From RGIG1993 sp964564225 (GTDB taxonomy: Bacteria > Bacillota > Clostridia > Oscillospirales > CAG-272), in contig CAZMAF010000039.1 in the NCBI GenBank assembly GCA_964564225.1, positions 1 to 16,328 of the forward strand: DNA of 16,328 nt, in the 5' to 3' direction. Position numbers and translations under genes: made by a program. Shown here in pieces: positions 13,585-16,328 of this stretch. Each line of letters opens with the position of its first letter. The stretch's first letter is position 1. The notes under the pieces are model-generated. The model did no database searches. It saw only the letters and a program-made list of their open reading frames with translations, and was not told where the DNA came from.

Positions 13585-14485
13585 AGCGACTTTTTCGGGA
13601 ATTTTGCTTGTGAACAAACCACAGGGTATGACCTCCCATGACGTGGTGGGCAAGATCAGGCGGTTTTATAATACGCGCGAGGTCGGGCATACGGGTACGC
13701 TCGATCCGATGGCGACCGGGCTTCTCGTCATGCTGATTGGACGGGCAGTTAAGGCATCGGATATGCTCGTCAGTGACAAAAAGCGCTATCGCGCGGGGCT
13801 GACACTTGGCATTACCACCGATACCGAGGATACGAGTGGTACGGTTTTGACGAGAAGTGACGGTATACCCTCTGAGGAGTCGGTGCTTGCGGCGGCTCTT
13901 TCGATGAGAGGGGACAGCTTACAGACTCCTCCGATGTATTCCGCTTTGAAGGTGGGTGGTAAAAAGCTTGTCGATCTTGCCCGCGAGGGCAAGGTCATTG
14001 AGCGAGAGGCAAGACCGATCACCCTTTATGAGATCACAGCGGCACGCGAGGATGAAAGACGGTATATTCTGAACGTTCTTTGCTCCAAAGGAACGTATAT
14101 CCGCACGCTCTGCGCCGATATTGGCGCAAAGCTCGGTTGCGGCGGCGCGATGCACGCTCTTTGCCGTCTTGAGAGCGGTACATTTTCGCTGGATGATGCT
14201 TATACGCTTGACGAGCTTGAAGCGATGACACTTGAGGAGCGTATCGCGTTGCTTTGTCCTGTCGAAGAAATATTTTCTGAGTTTCCTTTGCTGCATCTTC
14301 CGTACTTTTATGAAAAGCTTTTTAAAAACGGCTGTGAGATCTATCAGAAAAAGATCGGTATGCGCTACATGGTCGGTGAGCGTCTGCGTGTGTATGATGA
14401 AAACGGTTTTTATGCGATTGCCGAGGTGCGGGAGTATCCCGACGGTACGGCTTTGAAAGCTGTCAAGCGATTCGATCGGCAATAA
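13574..14485 (+). CDS. truB: tRNA pseudouridine(55) synthase
   Basis: Makes pseudouridine 55 in the T-psi-C loop of tRNAs. The 303-residue protein has GILLVNKPQGMTSHDVV (9-25), then GHTGTLDPMATGLLVM (38-53) with catalytic Asp44, KRYRAGLTLGITTDTEDTSG, PPMYSALKVGGKKLVDLAREG, and CSKGTYIRTLCADIGAKLGC, the KGTYIR motif being the hallmark of TruB. The C-terminal part (from about 245) may be a degenerate PUA-like domain, inferred from position only. The ATG at 13574 lies inside rbfA, 11 bases before its stop, with GAAGAAG as a weak ribosome site. A longer frame from 13478 would run through rbfA and adds only out-of-frame residues. The overlap suggests coupled translation of the two RNA-maturation genes. 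The gene ends in a strong hairpin. Confidence 0.95.
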   Translation: MSSKATFSGILLVNKPQGMTSHDVVGKIRRFYNTREVGHTGTLDPMATGLLVMLIGRAVKASDMLVSDKKRYRAGLTLGITTDTEDTSGTVLTRSDGIPSEESVLAAALSMRGDSLQTPPMYSALKVGGKKLVDLAREGKVIEREARPITLYEITAAREDERRYILNVLCSKGTYIRTLCADIGAKLGCGGAMHALCRLESGTFSLDDAYTLDELEAMTLEERIALLCPVEEIFSEFPLLHLPYFYEKLFKNGCEIYQKKIGMRYMVGERLRVYDENGFYAIAEVREYPDGTALKAVKRFDRQ

Positions 14486-14528
14486 AAAATTCTCAAAAGC
14501 ATTTTTGTAATGCTTTTGAGAATTTTTT
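14484..14528. terminator. Strong bidirectional terminator between truB and uvrA
   Basis: A perfect stem of 20 bp (14484-14503 with 14509-14528) closes over a 5-base loop. The core is TTCTCAAAAGCATT, with six A-T pairs at the base giving a U tract on either strand. It begins within the truB stop codon and lies 9 bases before the uvrA stop, so it can serve both convergent genes. Confidence 0.95.
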
Positions 14529-14537
14529 GTTTTTGAT

Positions 14538-16328
14538 TTATGAAAGCAGTGTTTTCAGATACTGTCCCGTATAGGAGCTTTCACACCGAGCGATTTCTTC
14601 GGGCGTGCCTGTGGCAACGACCGTGCCGCCGCCTTCGCCCCCTTCAGGGCCGAGGTCGATGACATAATCGGCAGTTTTGATGAGGTCGAGATTATGCTCG
14701 ATGATGACGATGGAATTGCCTGCATCGACGAGGCGGTTCAAGACGTAGATAAGACGGTTGACATCGTCGGCGTGCAGTCCTGTCGTAGGCTCGTCAAGGA
14801 TATAGAGCGTTTTGCCCGTCGAGCGTTTGGAAAGCTCGGCGGCAAGTTTAACACGCTGCGCCTCGCCACCCGACATCGTAGTGGAGGACTGACCGATCTT
14901 GATATAGCCGAGTCCGACCTCAAATATTGTTTTTAAGCGGTTGTGAATACGCGGAATATGCTCGAAAAAATGCATACCTTCCTCGATCGTCATATCAAGT
15001 ACGTCGAAGATGTTTTTGCCCTTATAGAGTATTTCGAGTGTTTCTTTGTTGTAACGCTTGCCCTTGCAGGCATCGCAGGTAACGTAAACGTCGGGCAGAA
15101 AGTGCATTTCGATTTTTTTCACGCCATCGCCTTCGCATTCCTCGCATCTGCCTCCTTTGACGTTGAAAGAAAATCTGCCTGCCGCGTAGCCGCGCGCATT
15201 GGCTTCGTTTGTCGATGCGAAAAGATCGCGGATATCGTTAAACAGTCCCGTATAGGTGGCAGGATTGGAGCGCGGCGTTCTGCCGATGGGAGCTTGGTCG
15301 ATGGCAATGACTTTATCGAGCGCTTCAACACCTTTGATGGTGTCGTGTTTACCGGGAGAGGTAATGGCGCGATTGAGCTTTTTGGCAAGTGACTGATGCA
15401 GAATCGAGTTGATGAGCGAGCTTTTTCCGCTTCCCGAAACGCCCGTTACACAGACCATCATACCGAGCGGTATTTCCACGGTGATATTTTTTAAGTTGTT
15501 TTCACGCGCGCCGACGATAGTGAGGGTTTTGCCATTGCCGATGCGGCGTGTTTTGGGGATTGGGATACTGAGCTTGCCCGACAGATATTTACCTGTAATT
15601 GATTTTGGGTTTTGCATGACCTCTTCAGGCGTACCCGCCGCGACGACTTCGCCGCCGTGGATGCCAGCACCCGGTCCGATGTCGATGATGAAATCGGAGG
15701 CGAGCATCGTTTCCTCATCGTGTTCTACAACAAGAACCGAGTTGCCGACGTCGCGTAGTTTTTTTAAAGTTTCAATGAGCTTGGAATTATCGCGTTGATG
15801 CAGACCGATCGAGGGCTCGTCGAGAATGTAGATGACACCCATTAAGGATGAGCCGATTTGCGTCGCAAGACGGATGCGCTGAGCCTCGCCTCCCGAAAGC
15901 GTACCCGCACGTCTTGCAAGGGTGAGGTAATCAAGACCGACCTCCGAGAGAAAGCGAAGGCGCGCTTTGATCTCTTTGAGGATTTCTCTGGCGATCTTAT
16001 ATTCGGTATCGGTCAGAGTGAGGCTTTCCACAAAGGCAAGGGCATCGTTGATGGCAAGTGAAGAAAATTCGTGAATGTTTTTACCGCCTACCGTGACGGC
16101 AAGGATCATAGGATTGAGCCGCGCTCCGCCACAGGTGCGGCAGGGAATATTCTCGATAAAAGTGTCGTAATATTCATCGTGTCCCTGTTGAATACGCGCT
16201 TCGATCATATTGACGATGCCGTCAAAGCGCACCGTCTGATGCGATACGCGGCGGTCAAAGAAGCGGTCGATGGTATAGGTGGTATTGCCCGTACCGTAAA
16301 GAAGACCGTCGTAGGCTTTTTTCGAGTA
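14538..16328 (-). CDS. uvrA: Excinuclease ABC subunit A, C-terminal two thirds (cut by window end)
   Basis: The DNA-damage sensor ATPase of nucleotide excision repair, which loads UvrB at lesions. The frame is open to the last base of the window, giving 596 of the usual roughly 940 residues; the N-terminal Walker A lies outside. A GTG codon at 16232 is internal, not the start. Counting from the window edge there is part of a zinc module (CRTC, 63-66), the first ABC signature LSGGEAQR (about 144-151) with Walker B YILDEP, the second Walker A GVSGSGKSS (about 296-304), and a zinc finger with CEEC (395-398) and CDAC (418-421). These are followed by the second signature MSGGEAQRVKLAAELSKR and YILDEPTTGLH. 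Both visible nucleotide-binding halves look intact. Its promoter is outside the window; a LexA/DinR box could not be sought. Confidence 0.96.
   Translation of the reverse strand, partial: YSKKAYDGLLYGTGNTTYTIDRFFDRRVSHQTVRFDGIVNMIEARIQQGHDEYYDTFIENIPCRTCGGARLNPMILAVTVGGKNIHEFSSLAINDALAFVESLTLTDTEYKIAREILKEIKARLRFLSEVGLDYLTLARRAGTLSGGEAQRIRLATQIGSSLMGVIYILDEPSIGLHQRDNSKLIETLKKLRDVGNSVLVVEHDEETMLASDFIIDIGPGAGIHGGEVVAAGTPEEVMQNPKSITGKYLSGKLSIPIPKTRRIGNGKTLTIVGARENNLKNITVEIPLGMMVCVTGVSGSGKSSLINSILHQSLAKKLNRAITSPGKHDTIKGVEALDKVIAIDQAPIGRTPRSNPATYTGLFNDIRDLFASTNEANARGYAAGRFSFNVKGGRCEECEGDGVKKIEMHFLPDVYVTCDACKGKRYNKETLEILYKGKNIFDVLDMTIEEGMHFFEHIPRIHNRLKTIFEVGLGYIKIGQSSTTMSGGEAQRVKLAAELSKRSTGKTLYILDEPTTGLHADDVNRLIYVLNRLVDAGNSIVIIEHNLDLIKTADYVIDLGPEGGEGGGTVVATGTPEEIARCESSYTGQYLKTLLS

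Noticed and set aside
14538..16232. uvrA as a complete gene starting with GTG at 16232
   Set aside because: The frame continues with UvrA-like sequence (for example YGTGNTTYTIDRF) to the window edge, so the codon is internal.
1..16328. CRISPR arrays, tRNAs, rRNAs, insertion sequences, phage or defence genes
   Set aside because: No direct repeat array, tRNA-like cloverleaf, transposase or integrase motif was found; all sizeable genes are recognised metabolic, RNA-modification or repair genes.

Overview
The window looks like a chromosomal segment of a low-to-middle GC Bacillota bacterium, most likely an uncultured member of class Clostridia. The signs are strong AGGAGG-type ribosome binding sites, TTGACA-17-TATAAT promoters, rho-independent terminators, TTG/GTG starts, Gram-positive-type sequence variants in the aromatic enzymes, and a YhaO/YhaN nuclease pair. 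No transposase, integrase, CRISPR array, tRNA or rRNA was seen. The assignment below class level is a guess.

Region 1 (1-7802, minus strand) is one long aromatic amino acid operon. In order of transcription it holds a leader, pheA (chorismate mutase-prephenate dehydratase), aroB, aroC, a fused aroE-aroK gene, aroQ (type II dehydroquinase), aroA, tyrA and aroF (DAHP synthase, cut by the window start). Together these cover every step from erythrose-4-phosphate plus PEP to chorismate, then to phenylpyruvate and 4-hydroxyphenylpyruvate. Genes overlap by ATGA or are 1-10 bases apart, except for 56 bases before aroF. In front of pheA is a consensus promoter, a small GTG-started leader ORF with a strong Shine-Dalgarno and the run FSFYYFYF, a candidate antiterminator, and an intrinsic terminator that excludes it. 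This is a transcription attenuator apparently reading Phe/Tyr-tRNA charging, and it is the most interesting element here.

Region 2 (7803-8751) is a divergent intergenic region with a perfect 22-base palindrome, then a plus-strand RsuA-type 16S rRNA pseudouridine synthase gene with its own promoter, ending in a bidirectional terminator.

Region 3 (8755-12955, minus strand) is a three-gene operon from a second consensus promoter: an SbcD/YhaO-like metallophosphoesterase (TTG start), a YjjG-like HAD nucleotidase, and an SbcC/YhaN-like ATPase with two membrane segments inside its coiled-coil region (TTG start). The likely theme is DNA end processing with a nucleotide-cleaning enzyme in between.

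Region 4 (12956-14528) is a roughly 200-base spacer with a possible terminator, then plus-strand rbfA and truB (30S maturation and tRNA psi55 synthesis), overlapping by 11 bases and closed by a long bidirectional hairpin. Region 5 (14538 to the window end, minus strand) is the C-terminal two thirds of uvrA, the nucleotide excision repair ATPase.
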